46,879 bases of DNA from CAYUIG01 sp964444685 (GCA_964444685.1 CAYUIG010000027.1:1-46879), one strand, 5' to 3'; counted from the stretch's first letter, positions 9,115 through 17,922 are shown. Translations and numbers: made by a program. The notes: generated by a model from the sequence alone, not told the origin.

Positions 9115-9561
9115 ATGGACCGCCGCGACTACGTGATGCGCATGATCGAGCAGATGGGCGCGATGGTCGCGCGCGTCCGTCGCATGCTGTTGGGAGGCGA
9201 ACCCATCGCGGAGGAGCTGACGACGGCGGCGAGCCACGCGGGCGTCGACCTCGAGATGGCACGCGTACTCGACGCACGCAGCCTGCTCGAACTCGTGGCA
9301 CCCGAAGGGCAGGCGGAGCCGGGGCGCGCATGGGTGATGGCGGAGCTGCTCGCGCTCGATGGCGAGCGGCTGGACGTGCTCGGCCGGCGCGACGAAGCCG
9401 TCGACCGCTACGGGAAGGCGCTCCTCCTCTTCGGTGCGCTCCACCCGTCCGTCATCGGCGGCCTGCCCGAGGCCGCCGAGCGCATCGCATGGCTCGAGGA
9501 GCGACTCGAAGATTCCGGCGGCGACGACGACGGCGGCCACGGCGCGATGCCGGCCGCCTGA
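9115..9561 (+). CDS. DUF6483-like small helical protein
   Basis: 148 residues. It begins RRDYVMRMIEQMGAMVARV, an amphipathic helix that resembles the DUF6483 family, continues with a short TPR-like helical region (GRAWVMAELLALDGERL, then DEAVDRYGKALLLF near 98-111), and ends in an acidic Asp/Gly-rich tail. No catalytic motif is seen. The ATG is one base past the TAXI stop, so it is co-transcribed and perhaps co-translated. The family match is from memory of the pattern and is moderately sure; the function is unknown. Confidence 0.65.
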   Translation: MDRRDYVMRMIEQMGAMVARVRRMLLGGEPIAEELTTAASHAGVDLEMARVLDARSLLELVAPEGQAEPGRAWVMAELLALDGERLDVLGRRDEAVDRYGKALLLFGALHPSVIGGLPEAAERIAWLEERLEDSGGDDDGGHGAMPAA

Positions 9562-9562
9562 T

Positions 9563-10282
9563 TCAACCTCCGAGCAGCCGGTTCGCCGTTTCCAGCCGCT
9601 CCGGCGTGCCGATGTCCAGCCAGAACGCACCACTCGCATCGAACGGCAGGATTGCCTCGCCTGCACCCGCCAGCCGCAGATAGCTCGTCATGATGGAGAA
9701 CACGCCGGTCTCCGTGATTCGATCGAGGAACTCCGGTGCGATCGCGTGGATCCCGGTGAACCCGAAGCGCCCGACGCTGCCCACGGCCTCGCGGGCGGCG
9801 ACCTCGCGGCCGTCGCGTCCCGCATAGCCGCACAGCCCGCGCTCATCGAACAGCAGGTAGCGGCTGGCCTCGCGCGCGTTCACGGCGAGCGTCGCGAGCG
9901 GCTTCGTCCGGTTGTGTTCTTTCAGGAGCGCACCGAGGTCGACGTCGCTCAGAACATCCACGTTGTGCAGGAGGATCGGCCCGTCGCGGCGCAACAGCGG
10001 TGCGGCCGCGAGGAGGCCGCCGCCCGTCTCGAGCGGAGCATCCTCCTCCACGGAGAATGCGACGTCTACGCCGAACGATGCGCGCCGCTCGACGAACTCC
10101 CGGATCGCGTCCGCATGGTGATGAACGTTGATGATGAGGCGGTCGGCTCCCGCCTCGATGAGCCGGCGCGCCACGCGCTCGAGCATGGGCACGCCCGCGA
10201 TGGGAATCAGCGCCTTGGGCCGACGTTCACCGAGGGCGCCCAGCCGCGTGCCGAGGCCCGCGGCGAAGATCATCGCGTCCAC
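9563..10282 (-). CDS. Sugar-1-phosphate nucleotidyltransferase, MurU-like
   Basis: 239 residues. The N-terminus AMIFAAGLGTRLG is the nucleotide-binding loop of NTP-transferases, followed by RPKALIPIAG with the catalytic Lys, and HNVDVLSD with a metal-binding Asp. A short single-domain enzyme like this, placed right after an AmgK-type kinase, matches MurU, which makes UDP-MurNAc from MurNAc 1-phosphate during peptidoglycan recycling. A GTG at 10282, two bases after the kinase stop, gives the canonical N-terminus; an ATG at 10273 would cut three residues. Other sugar substrates cannot be excluded. Confidence 0.86.
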   Translation of the reverse strand: MDAMIFAAGLGTRLGALGERRPKALIPIAGVPMLERVARRLIEAGADRLIINVHHHADAIREFVERRASFGVDVAFSVEEDAPLETGGGLLAAAPLLRRDGPILLHNVDVLSDVDLGALLKEHNRTKPLATLAVNAREASRYLLFDERGLCGYAGRDGREVAAREAVGSVGRFGFTGIHAIAPEFLDRITETGVFSIMTSYLRLAGAGEAILPFDASGAFWLDIGTPERLETANRLLGG

Positions 10283-10284
10283 GC

Positions 10285-11847
10285 CTAGCGCGTAGCGGCT
10301 GACGTTTCCCGCGCTACGGCCGGGGGAACCAACGGTTCCGAGTCGGGTGTGCCGGGCTCGCGCAGCCTCCCCTTCCAGTACGGTTCCTCGCGGTGCACGA
10401 GGTCGATCGACACGCCCTCGAAATGGTCGCGCAGGTGGCGTGTCAGCCGTTCGGCAAGGTACACCGAACGATGCTGTCCGCCCGTGCAGCCGAAGTTTAC
10501 CGTCAGACTCTGGAATCCGCGGCGCTGGTACTCGCGCACCTGCGCTTCCACCAGCCCGCGTACGCTCTGCCAGAAGCGCTCGACCTCGGGATACGACTCG
10601 ATGTACTCGACCACATCCGCATCGCGGCCGCACTGGTCGGCGTACTCGAGGTGCCGCCCCGGGTTCGACAGCGCGCGGCAGTCGAAGACGAAGCCGCCAC
10701 CGTGCCCGGCGGCGTCGTCGGGATAGCCGCGACGGTAGCTGAAGCTGGTCACGTGCACCGTCAGTCCCTGGCGCGGCTCGATCTCACCCTGCCGGTCCGC
10801 CCACAGGTCCACGATCCGGCCGAACACGGACTCCAGCTCGGGCAGCCGCACCGGCAGGCCGCGCGCGAGGATCAACTCGATGTTGCGTGCGGCGTACGGC
10901 ACGCTCTGGAGGAAGCGCGCCTTCCGCTCGAAGAAGCCGCGGTAGCCGTACGCGCCCATCGCCTGCATGATGCGCACGAGCACGTAGCCGCGGAACTGCT
11001 CGCGGAACTCCGCTTCGTTGACCGCCACGTACTGCGACAGCGCGTGCAGGTAGCGCGTCAGCAGATCCTCGCGCACCGACTCCGGGATCGCCGCCTTCGC
11101 ATCGTACAGCAGCGACGCGATGTCGTAGTGCGGCGCGCCGCGCCGGCCGCCCTGGTAGTCGATGAACCACGGGCCATGCTCGCGCAGCATGATGTTGCGC
11201 GACTGGAAATCGCGGTACAGGAAGTGGCTGGTGTCCGCCGCGAGCAGGAAGTCCGCCAGTCGCTGGAAGTCGTTCTCCAGCCGCTGCTCGTTGAACGGCA
11301 CGTGCGCGAGCTTCAGGAAGTGGTATTTGAAGTAGTTCAGGTCCCAGAGAATCGACTGCCTGTCGAACGCAGCGCGCGGGTACGCCACGTTGTAGTCGAC
11401 CACGCGGCCGCCCAGCACCTGGAAGCGCGGCAGCAGCTCAACCACGCGCTCGTACACGGGACGCATGGAGTCCGGGAACAGCCCGCCCTCCGCTTCCCGC
11501 GCGGCCGAGAGTGCAGAGAACAGTGTCGTGTCCCCGAGGTCCTCGAGCAGCCACACGCGCGCCGCATCGTTCCGGCCGTAGATCTCCGGCACCGGCAGCC
11601 CGATCGAGCGGAACGCTTCGCTGAACGCGAAGAACGCGCGGTTCTCCTCCGGATCGGGCCCGATCGCGCCGACGGCCGTTGCCATGTCCTCGCCCACCAG
11701 CCGGAAGTAGCGGCGCTGCGAACCGTCGCCGGCCACCTCGAGGATGGACTGCGGCAGAGCGCCGAAACGCTGCTCGAACAGATGGACGATCGGTTCGTGC
11801 ATCGGCTGAAGGCGAAGGGGGACGGCTCCGTGGGTCGGTTTCGTCAT
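10285..11847 (-). CDS. AmgK-like sugar kinase fused to RapZ C-terminal domain
   Basis: 520 residues from ATG 11847 (an ATG at 11802 would also give a full kinase). Residues about 15-345 form an aminoglycoside-phosphotransferase fold of the AmgK type: YRDFQSRN at 211-218 carries the catalytic Asp and FIDYQGG near 228-234 the metal-binding Asp, as in anomeric MurNAc/GlcNAc kinases. Residues about 362-495 match the RapZ C-terminal domain: SFSYRRGYPDD, VFDCRALSNP and GCTGGQHRSV at 453-462. In E. coli RapZ this part binds glucosamine 6-phosphate and GlmZ RNA. The domain may sense an amino-sugar phosphate here. The MurU-like gene follows after 2 nt. The fusion is seen directly; its regulatory role is inference. 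Confidence 0.9.
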   Translation of the reverse strand: MTKPTHGAVPLRLQPMHEPIVHLFEQRFGALPQSILEVAGDGSQRRYFRLVGEDMATAVGAIGPDPEENRAFFAFSEAFRSIGLPVPEIYGRNDAARVWLLEDLGDTTLFSALSAAREAEGGLFPDSMRPVYERVVELLPRFQVLGGRVVDYNVAYPRAAFDRQSILWDLNYFKYHFLKLAHVPFNEQRLENDFQRLADFLLAADTSHFLYRDFQSRNIMLREHGPWFIDYQGGRRGAPHYDIASLLYDAKAAIPESVREDLLTRYLHALSQYVAVNEAEFREQFRGYVLVRIMQAMGAYGYRGFFERKARFLQSVPYAARNIELILARGLPVRLPELESVFGRIVDLWADRQGEIEPRQGLTVHVTSFSYRRGYPDDAAGHGGGFVFDCRALSNPGRHLEYADQCGRDADVVEYIESYPEVERFWQSVRGLVEAQVREYQRRGFQSLTVNFGCTGGQHRSVYLAERLTRHLRDHFEGVSIDLVHREEPYWKGRLREPGTPDSEPLVPPAVARETSAATR

Positions 11848-11876
11848 GGGCAGGATTCGAGCCAGTTGTCGTTTTC

Positions 11877-11966
11877 GAGTCGGGAGTCGGGAGTCGCGAG
11901 TCGGGATGGGGAAAATCGGGAATCCGTTCACACAGCTCCCGACTCCCGAGTCCCGACTCTCGACTC
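11877..11966. repeat. 30-bp imperfect inverted repeat built from GAGTCGGGA units
   Basis: The left arm (11877-11906) consists of tandem GAGTCGGGA-type units; the right arm (11937-11966) is its reverse complement at 27 of 30 positions, with a 30-base spacer. It sits in the 197-bp divergent gap between the kinase-RapZ gene and the M1 peptidase gene and could form a large hairpin in either transcript. No poly-T follows, so a simple terminator is unlikely. Confidence 0.85.
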
Positions 11967-12044
11967 CAGTCCTTACCCCGAGATCCCGATCTTGTCCCGC
12001 ACCGCATAGCCTTCCCAGATTGGCCGCCCCGATGAGGAGGTGGG

Positions 12045-13727
12045 ATGCGCGCTGTCCTGTGGCTTACCCTGATCCCTTTCTGCGCACCTCCGGCCGCTGC
12101 TCAGCAGGCGGCCGAGCCGGCGCCCCATGCGCCGGGCCGGGTGCCCCCGCCGGGGCGCTACCTGCCCGGCTTCGATGCGCTGCACTACGACATCGGCCTC
12201 GCGCTCCCCGAGTCCGGCGACCGTATCGAAGGCACCACGACCATCCGGATCGCGGTGGAGCCGGACCGGCCGGACACGCTCCGGCTCGACCTCGTCGGCC
12301 TGCTCGTCACTTCGGTCCGTGTCGGTGCGAACACAGCAGACCCCGCGACGGTTGCGTTCCACCAGGAGGACGGACGCGTATACGTCGCCCTTCCAGCTTC
12401 CGTCCGCGGCGGCGACACGCTGCGTGTCGACGTCACCTACCAGGGCACGCCGGATGACGGGCTGATCATCGGACCCAACCTGCACGGTGAGCGGGGCGCG
12501 TTCGCGGACAACTGGCCCGACCGCGCACGCTTCTGGTTCCCGTCCATCGATCATCCCAGCGACAAGGCGACGGTATCGTTCGCGGTGCGTGCGCCGCGCG
12601 GCTGGCGCGTCATTGCCAACGGCGAGCGCACCGATGCGCCGCGCGAGGCGCCGCCGCCCGCGGACGGCGTGTGGCGCTACTCGATGGACCGGCCGCTGCC
12701 TACGTATCTGATGGTCATCGGCGCGGGGCCACTGCGCACCGGTGTGCTCGACGCGTGCCCGGCACGCACGGAGAGCGGGTGCGTCCCGGTGACGTGGTAC
12801 GCCTTCCCGCAGGACACGGCCCCCGCGGCCGAATACTTCGGCCGCGCGGACGAGATGCTCGCGTACTACTCCGACCTCGTCGCGCCCTTCCCGTATCCCG
12901 GCGGCCTCGCGCATGTGCAGTCCGCCACACGCTTCGGCGGGATGGAGAACGCGACCGCCATCTTCTACTCGGAGCGCGGTGTGGCACGCGGCGGCACGAA
13001 CGACGGCACCGTGGCGCACGAGACGGCGCACCAGTGGTTCGGCGACGCCGTCACGCCCGCACGCTGGGCCGACCTCTGGCTCTCCGAGGGATTCGCGACC
13101 TACTTCGGCGCGCTCTTCTACCAGCACGCAGTCGGCCTCGAGGACTTCCGCACGCGCGTGAGCGGTATCATGCAGACCGTCGTGCGCTCCAACGTTACGG
13201 GCCTCCCGGTCGTCGATTCCCTGCGTGTGCCGCAGGGAAACCTGCTCGCGCTGCTGAACGCGAACAGCTATCAGAAGGGCGGGGCCGTGCTTCACATGCT
13301 GCGCGGACTGCTCGGCGACAGCGCGTTCTTCGAGGGCGTCCGCGTCTATTACCGGCGTTACGAACACGGCAACGCGCGCACCGAAGATTTCCGCCGCGTG
13401 CTCGAGGAAGTGTCCGGACGCGACCTCGGCACCTTCTTCGACCAGTGGCTGTTCCAGCGCGGCCACCCCGTGCTCTACGCAACGCACCGGTGGGATGCGG
13501 GCGAAGTCGAGGTGACGATCGATCAGGTGCAGCCGGTTTCCTGGCCCGTCTTCGACGCACCGATCGAGATCGCGTTCGACACGCCGCAAGGCGAGGTCCG
13601 CCGCAGCGGCCAGCTGAGTACGCGTCGCACCGTGCTGCGATTCCCGCTCCCCGGGGCGCCTACGGCCATGCGCCTCGACCCGGACGGCTGGCTGCTCAAG
13701 GAGATCGCACCGCAGACGCAGCGCTGA
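12045..13727 (+). CDS. M1 family metallopeptidase, secreted
   Basis: 560 residues with a Sec signal (cleavage after about residue 19, before QQAAEP). The M1 exopeptidase motif appears as GGMEN at 298-302, and the zinc site as HETAH at 325-329 with Glu348 eighteen residues later in LWLSEGFATYF. A conserved Tyr near 410-435 in the VRVYYRRYEHG region is a likely transition-state residue. It is shorter than full aminopeptidase N, ending with a small beta domain, like many secreted M1 peptidases. The GAGGAGG site just before ATG 12045 fixes the start. It probably trims peptides in the periplasm or outside. The DUF457 gene follows after 1 nt. Confidence 0.93.
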   Translation: MRAVLWLTLIPFCAPPAAAQQAAEPAPHAPGRVPPPGRYLPGFDALHYDIGLALPESGDRIEGTTTIRIAVEPDRPDTLRLDLVGLLVTSVRVGANTADPATVAFHQEDGRVYVALPASVRGGDTLRVDVTYQGTPDDGLIIGPNLHGERGAFADNWPDRARFWFPSIDHPSDKATVSFAVRAPRGWRVIANGERTDAPREAPPPADGVWRYSMDRPLPTYLMVIGAGPLRTGVLDACPARTESGCVPVTWYAFPQDTAPAAEYFGRADEMLAYYSDLVAPFPYPGGLAHVQSATRFGGMENATAIFYSERGVARGGTNDGTVAHETAHQWFGDAVTPARWADLWLSEGFATYFGALFYQHAVGLEDFRTRVSGIMQTVVRSNVTGLPVVDSLRVPQGNLLALLNANSYQKGGAVLHMLRGLLGDSAFFEGVRVYYRRYEHGNARTEDFRRVLEEVSGRDLGTFFDQWLFQRGHPVLYATHRWDAGEVEVTIDQVQPVSWPVFDAPIEIAFDTPQGEVRRSGQLSTRRTVLRFPLPGAPTAMRLDPDGWLLKEIAPQTQR

Positions 13728-13728
13728 C

Positions 13729-14655
13729 GTGGATCCGGTCGCACACACGCTCGTCGGCGGCACCCTCGCGGCGGCCGGACTGCGCCGCCGTTCACCCCTG
13801 GCCACGACCACGCTGCTCCTCGCGGCCAACGCGCCCGACATCGACATCGTCACGATGTCCGCCGGCGGATACGCGAGCCTTGCACTGCGGCGCGGCTGGA
13901 CGCACGGCGTGCTCGCGCTCGCCGTACTGCCCGTGCTCACCGCCGGCCTCGTACTCGCCTACGACCGCTTCATCCGGCGTCGACGTGATCCCGATGCGCC
14001 GCCGGCGGATCCACGCGTACTGCTCGCGCTCGCGGCGCTCGGCATCCTCACGCATCCCGCGCTCGACTGGCTGAACACCTACGGCGTGCGGCTGCTCGCG
14101 CCGTTCTCGATGGATTGGTTCTACGGCGATGCGCTCTTCATCATCGACCCGTGGCTGTGGCTGATCCTCGGCGGTGCGCTCGTGGCCGGCCGCTTCATGC
14201 GACATCGCACCGCACGTCTCGCGCGTGCGGCCCTCGTTGCCGCCACCGCATACATCCTGCTCATGGTCGGTGCCAGTCTCGCCGCGGAGTCCATCATCCG
14301 ACGGGAGCTGGATGGCGAGTTCCGCACGGTGATGTTCCAGCCCGCACCCGCGAACCCGTTCGCCGGCACGTTCGTGGCCGAAAGCGATTCGGTGTATCGG
14401 CTGGGCCGCTTCGGCTGGTTGTCTGCGCCGCGCGTACAGCCCGCGGATACCATCGCGAAGCACCGCGATCCGGTGATCATGACGGCCGCCGCGACGCATC
14501 CCGATGCCATGGACTTCCTCGTGTGGTCGCGCTTCCCGTACTTCCGCGCAGTTACGGCCGGTGACGCGCTGACCGTGATCGTCGGTGACGCCCGCTATGC
14601 GGACGAGCCGCGGGCCGGCATGCTCCAGGGCGTGACCGTCACGGTGCGTCGCTAA
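13729..14655 (+). CDS. YdjM/DUF457-type membrane-bound metal-dependent hydrolase
   Basis: 308 residues beginning with GTG at 13729, one base after the M1 stop. The N-terminus DPVAHTLVGG supplies a His, then NAPDID near 38-43 and RRGWTHG near 64-70 carry the conserved Asp and His residues, and HPALDWLNTYG follows; these are the metal-binding signatures of the YbcI/YdjM (DUF457) family. Four or five membrane segments occupy the first 190 residues, and a soluble C-terminal half follows. The substrate is unknown, perhaps a lipid or phosphoester. Operon linkage with the M1 peptidase is likely from spacing. Confidence 0.82.
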   Translation: MDPVAHTLVGGTLAAAGLRRRSPLATTTLLLAANAPDIDIVTMSAGGYASLALRRGWTHGVLALAVLPVLTAGLVLAYDRFIRRRRDPDAPPADPRVLLALAALGILTHPALDWLNTYGVRLLAPFSMDWFYGDALFIIDPWLWLILGGALVAGRFMRHRTARLARAALVAATAYILLMVGASLAAESIIRRELDGEFRTVMFQPAPANPFAGTFVAESDSVYRLGRFGWLSAPRVQPADTIAKHRDPVIMTAAATHPDAMDFLVWSRFPYFRAVTAGDALTVIVGDARYADEPRAGMLQGVTVTVRR

Positions 14656-14691
14656 AGCGGAGCGCGTAGATTGGCCGCCGCACCCGACCGG

Positions 14692-15270
14692 ATGCCCATG
14701 AACGAAGCAGGTCCCTTGCTGCGCGCCGCCCACGCGATCGACGCCCTGAACGAGGGCGTCGGCCGGGCCGCGTCGTGGCTGGCGGTCGCGATGGTGCTGA
14801 TCGGCGCGTGGAACGCGGTCGCCCGCTACCTCGGCCGCTTCATCGGCATGAACCTGAGCTCGAACGCCTACATCGAGCTCCAGTGGTACCTCTTCAGCAT
14901 CATCTTCCTGCTCGCCGCTGCGTACGCGCTCAAGGTGGATGCGCACGTGCGCGTCGACGTGCTCTTCTCCCGCTGGTCCGAGCGTACGCGCGCGTGGATC
15001 AACATCGCCGGCACCGCACTGCTCCTTCTGCCGTTCTGCGGGTTCGCGCTCTGGCTCTCCATCCCGGCCGTACGCAACTCGTGGGCGATCCGCGAGATGT
15101 CGAACGATCCCGGCGGATTGCCGCGCTATCCGCTCAAGACGCTGATCCCGATCTGCTTCGTGCTGCTCGCACTCCAGGGCATCGCCGAGATCATCAAGGA
15201 AGCCCACCGGCTCCGGCAGCACGCGGCCGGGACCGGACCGGCGCACCCGCACGTGCCCGAGGGGCTGTGA
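14692..15270 (+). CDS. dctQ: TRAP transporter small permease (DctQ)
   Basis: 192 residues with four membrane segments and the family's WNAVARYLGRF after the first segment, EIQW-like IELQWYLFSIIF in the second, and DAHVRVDVL in the following loop. It is the small membrane subunit that scaffolds a TRAP importer. ATG 14692 is chosen; ATG 14698 is equally possible. A TAGATT box lies at 14667-14672. Its stop overlaps the GTG of dctM, and the matching binding protein is encoded convergently beyond dctM. Confidence 0.9.
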   Translation: MPMNEAGPLLRAAHAIDALNEGVGRAASWLAVAMVLIGAWNAVARYLGRFIGMNLSSNAYIELQWYLFSIIFLLAAAYALKVDAHVRVDVLFSRWSERTRAWINIAGTALLLLPFCGFALWLSIPAVRNSWAIREMSNDPGGLPRYPLKTLIPICFVLLALQGIAEIIKEAHRLRQHAAGTGPAHPHVPEGL

Positions 15271-16586
15271 CCACGAACCTGCTCGCCCCGCTGATGTTCG
15301 TGGTGGTGTTCGCCATGATCTTCGTGGGGTACCCGGTCGCGTTCGCACTGGGCGGCACGTCGCTGATCTTCGCGTTCATCGGCATCGAGCTCGGCTACTT
15401 CGACTGGCACCTGCTCTTCGCACTGCCCGAGCGCGTGTTCGGCATCATGGCGAACTACACGCTGCTCGCCGTCCCGTTCTTCATCTTCATGGGTGTCATC
15501 CTCGAGAAGGCGCGCCTCGCCGAGGACCTGCTCACCACCATCGGCCAGCTCTTCCGCGGACTGCGCGGCGGGCTCGCGCTCGGCGTCGTCTTCGTCGGTG
15601 CACTCCTCGCCGCGGCGACCGGTGTCGTGGGCGCGTCCGTCGTGGCCATGGGCACCATCTCGCTGCCCGTGATGTTGAAGCACGGCTACTCCAAACAGCT
15701 CTCCTCCGGCATCATCCTCGCCTCCGGTACGCTCGGCCAGATCGTTCCGCCGAGCATCGTGCTCGTCGTGCTCGCCGATCAGCTCGGCGTGTCGGTGGGT
15801 GCGCTCTTCCTGGGCGCGCTCGTGCCCGGACTCATGCTGGCGGGGATGTACGCACTCTATGCGATCGGCGTGGCCATATTCCGCCCCGAGCAAGCGCCGG
15901 CGCTGCCGACCCACCTGAGCGAGGTGCCGCTGGGCCAGCTCGCGCGCAAAGTAGCCTTCGTGCTGGTGCCGCCGCTCGTGCTGATCCTGCTCGTGCTCGG
16001 CAGCATTTTCATGGGGATCGCGACGCCCACCGAGGCGGGCGCCATCGGCGCGGTTGGCGCGATGCTGCTCGCCGCGGTTTACAGGCGGCTCAGCCTCGGT
16101 GTCGTGCGCGCGGCCGCGGAGGAAACGACGCGCCTCACCACGATGGTGATCTTCCTGCTCATCGGATCGACCGCGTTCGCGCTGGTGTTCCGCGGGCTGT
16201 TCGGTGACCTCTGGATCGAGCAGCTGCTCACGAACCTGCCGGGCGGCGCGATCGGTCTGCTGCTGGTCGCGAACCTGACGATCTTCGTGCTCGGCTTCTT
16301 CCTGGACTTCTTCGAGATCGCCTTCATCGTCATCCCGCTGCTCGCGCCCGCGGCGACGCTGCTCGGGATCGACCTCGTCTGGTTCGGCGTGATGATCGGC
16401 ATGAACCTCCAGACTTCCTTCCTCACGCCGCCCTTCGGCTTCGCTCTCTTCTATCTGCGCGGAGTGGCCCCGCCCGACCTCACTACCGGCGACATCTACA
16501 GGTCCGTCATTCCGTTCGTCATCATACAGGCCATCGTGCTCCTCGCGATCATCCTGTTCCCCGGGTTGGTGACGGGCCTGTTCTAG
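15267..16586 (+). CDS. dctM: TRAP transporter large permease (DctM)
   Basis: 439 residues with about twelve membrane segments, starting at GTG 15267 inside the dctQ stop (GTGA overlap). Family motifs: VPFFIFMG near 71-78, GASVVAMGTISLPVMLKHGY, GTLGQIVPPSIVL, and the repeat-like ATPTEAGAIGAVGA and FFEIAFIVIPLL. It is the sodium-driven transport subunit in the inner membrane. Its 3' end overlaps that of the convergent binding-protein gene by 4 bases. With the neighbour resembling TakP, the substrate is probably a 2-oxoacid. Confidence 0.95.
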   Translation: MTTNLLAPLMFVVVFAMIFVGYPVAFALGGTSLIFAFIGIELGYFDWHLLFALPERVFGIMANYTLLAVPFFIFMGVILEKARLAEDLLTTIGQLFRGLRGGLALGVVFVGALLAAATGVVGASVVAMGTISLPVMLKHGYSKQLSSGIILASGTLGQIVPPSIVLVVLADQLGVSVGALFLGALVPGLMLAGMYALYAIGVAIFRPEQAPALPTHLSEVPLGQLARKVAFVLVPPLVLILLVLGSIFMGIATPTEAGAIGAVGAMLLAAVYRRLSLGVVRAAAEETTRLTTMVIFLLIGSTAFALVFRGLFGDLWIEQLLTNLPGGAIGLLLVANLTIFVLGFFLDFFEIAFIVIPLLAPAATLLGIDLVWFGVMIGMNLQTSFLTPPFGFALFYLRGVAPPDLTTGDIYRSVIPFVIIQAIVLLAIILFPGLVTGLF

Positions 16587-17725
16587 GTCGTAGTCGGCGT
16601 CGGGAACACGAAGCTGGCATAGGCCTGCTCGGATGTGCCGAACCAGCGGTGCGATGCCTCGCGGAACTCCTTCCACTGGTCCAGCACGCGACGATACATC
16701 GCGTCGCGGTTCGCGTTCTCCTCCAGGATGGCCTCGGAGGCCTGACGCGCGGCGTTCATGATGTCGTCGGAAAAGCGGCGGAGCTGCACGCCTCCCTCGA
16801 CGAGCCGCTGGAGGGCCGGCGGGTTCTGCGCGTCGTACCGGGCCTGCGTTTCTTCGGCAGCTTCGCGCGCGGCGGAGCGGAAGATCTCCTGGTACACCAC
16901 CGGGAGCTGGTCCCATGCGTTGCGGTTCACCATGAACGACATGGACGGGCCGGGCTCCCACCAGCCAGGGAAGTAGTAGAAGCGCGCGGCATCCTGGAAG
17001 CCGAGCTTTTCGTCATCGTAGGGCCCGACCCACTCGGTGGCATCGATCGCGCCGCGCTCGAGCGCCGGGTAGATGTCGCCGCCGGCAAGCACCTGCACGG
17101 TGACGCCGAGGCGATCCATCACCTCACCGCCGAGACCGGGGATGCGCATCTTCAGGCCGCGCAGGTCGGCGGCCGTGTTGATCTCGCGCTTGAACCAGCC
17201 GCCCATCTGCGAGCCCGTGTTGCCTGCCGGGATCGTCAGGATGTTGAAGTCCGCGAACATCTCCTGCACGAGCTCGAGTCCGCCGCCGTGATACAGCCAT
17301 GCCGACTGCTGCCGTGATGACAACCCGAACGGCACCCCCGTGTCAAAGGCGAGGACGGGATTCTTTCCGGTGTAGTAGTAGGACGCCGTGTGTCCGACCT
17401 GGACCGTGCCCTGCTGTGCCGCATCCATGACCTGGAGCGCCGGGACGAGCTCGCCCGCTGGATAGGGTCGGATCTGGAAGTGGTTGTCCGTCATCGCGGC
17501 CACGCGCTCCGCCAGCCTCTCCGCACCGCCGTACAGCGTATCGAGCCCGCGCGGGAAGCTGGAGGCCAGCCGCCACACGACGTTCCGCTGCGTCACCACC
17601 GCCGGTCCGCCCTCGCCTGCGGGTCCGCTGCAGGCGGTCGTAGCGAGAGCGGTTGCGCCCGCGGCGAGGAAAGCGCGGCGTCCGAACGGCGCTGGGGTGG
17701 TATCGTTGTCGCGTGGATCAGCCAT
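16583..17725 (-). CDS. TRAP substrate-binding protein, DctP family, TakP-like
   Basis: 380 residues. The N-terminus has a Tat motif (GRRAFL at 15-20) and a Cys at 32 after ATTA, so it may be a Tat-exported lipoprotein. DctP landmarks include the substrate-carboxylate Arg in KMRIPGLGG near 192-200 and EWVGPYDDEKLGF at 231-243 followed by YYFPGWWEPG, stretches characteristic of the 2-oxoacid binder TakP. It delivers substrate to the DctQ-DctM permease encoded on the opposite strand. Being convergent with its permease is unusual, since such genes are normally co-directional. Confidence 0.9.
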   Translation of the reverse strand: MADPRDNDTTPAPFGRRAFLAAGATALATTACSGPAGEGGPAVVTQRNVVWRLASSFPRGLDTLYGGAERLAERVAAMTDNHFQIRPYPAGELVPALQVMDAAQQGTVQVGHTASYYYTGKNPVLAFDTGVPFGLSSRQQSAWLYHGGGLELVQEMFADFNILTIPAGNTGSQMGGWFKREINTAADLRGLKMRIPGLGGEVMDRLGVTVQVLAGGDIYPALERGAIDATEWVGPYDDEKLGFQDAARFYYFPGWWEPGPSMSFMVNRNAWDQLPVVYQEIFRSAAREAAEETQARYDAQNPPALQRLVEGGVQLRRFSDDIMNAARQASEAILEENANRDAMYRRVLDQWKEFREASHRWFGTSEQAYASFVFPTPTTT

Positions 17726-17869
17726 CGTCGCACGTGGGTTCGAGTGGTTTTGGAAGCGCGAACAGTATGCGACGCGCCTGCGCGCGCGGGCAACCGCCCT
17801 GCGCTACCGGAGTCCGCCGGGCCATCGAGCGTGCGCGACGAAATTCTTCCAACAGCGGCGCGGGAGCGT

Positions 17870-17922
17870 TAGATTTCCACGGCTGAACGCGAACACTCCC
17901 CGATGGCCGGGAACACCCGGCC
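17870..17922 (+). promoter_or_regulatory. glgP leader: TAGATT box and hairpin
   Basis: The 271-bp gap between the divergent binding-protein and phosphorylase genes contains TAGATT (17870-17875) and, downstream, a perfect 7-bp hairpin (17905-17911 with 17916-17922, loop AACA). A TAGATT hexamer also precedes dctQ and the SCO1 gene, so it may be this genome's -10 element. No good -35 is seen here. The hairpin would lie in the 5' leader of glgP. Confidence 0.3.

Noticed and set aside
16560..16610. Bidirectional terminator between dctM and the binding-protein gene
   Set aside because: The genes overlap at their 3' ends, and no hairpin with a T-run was found.
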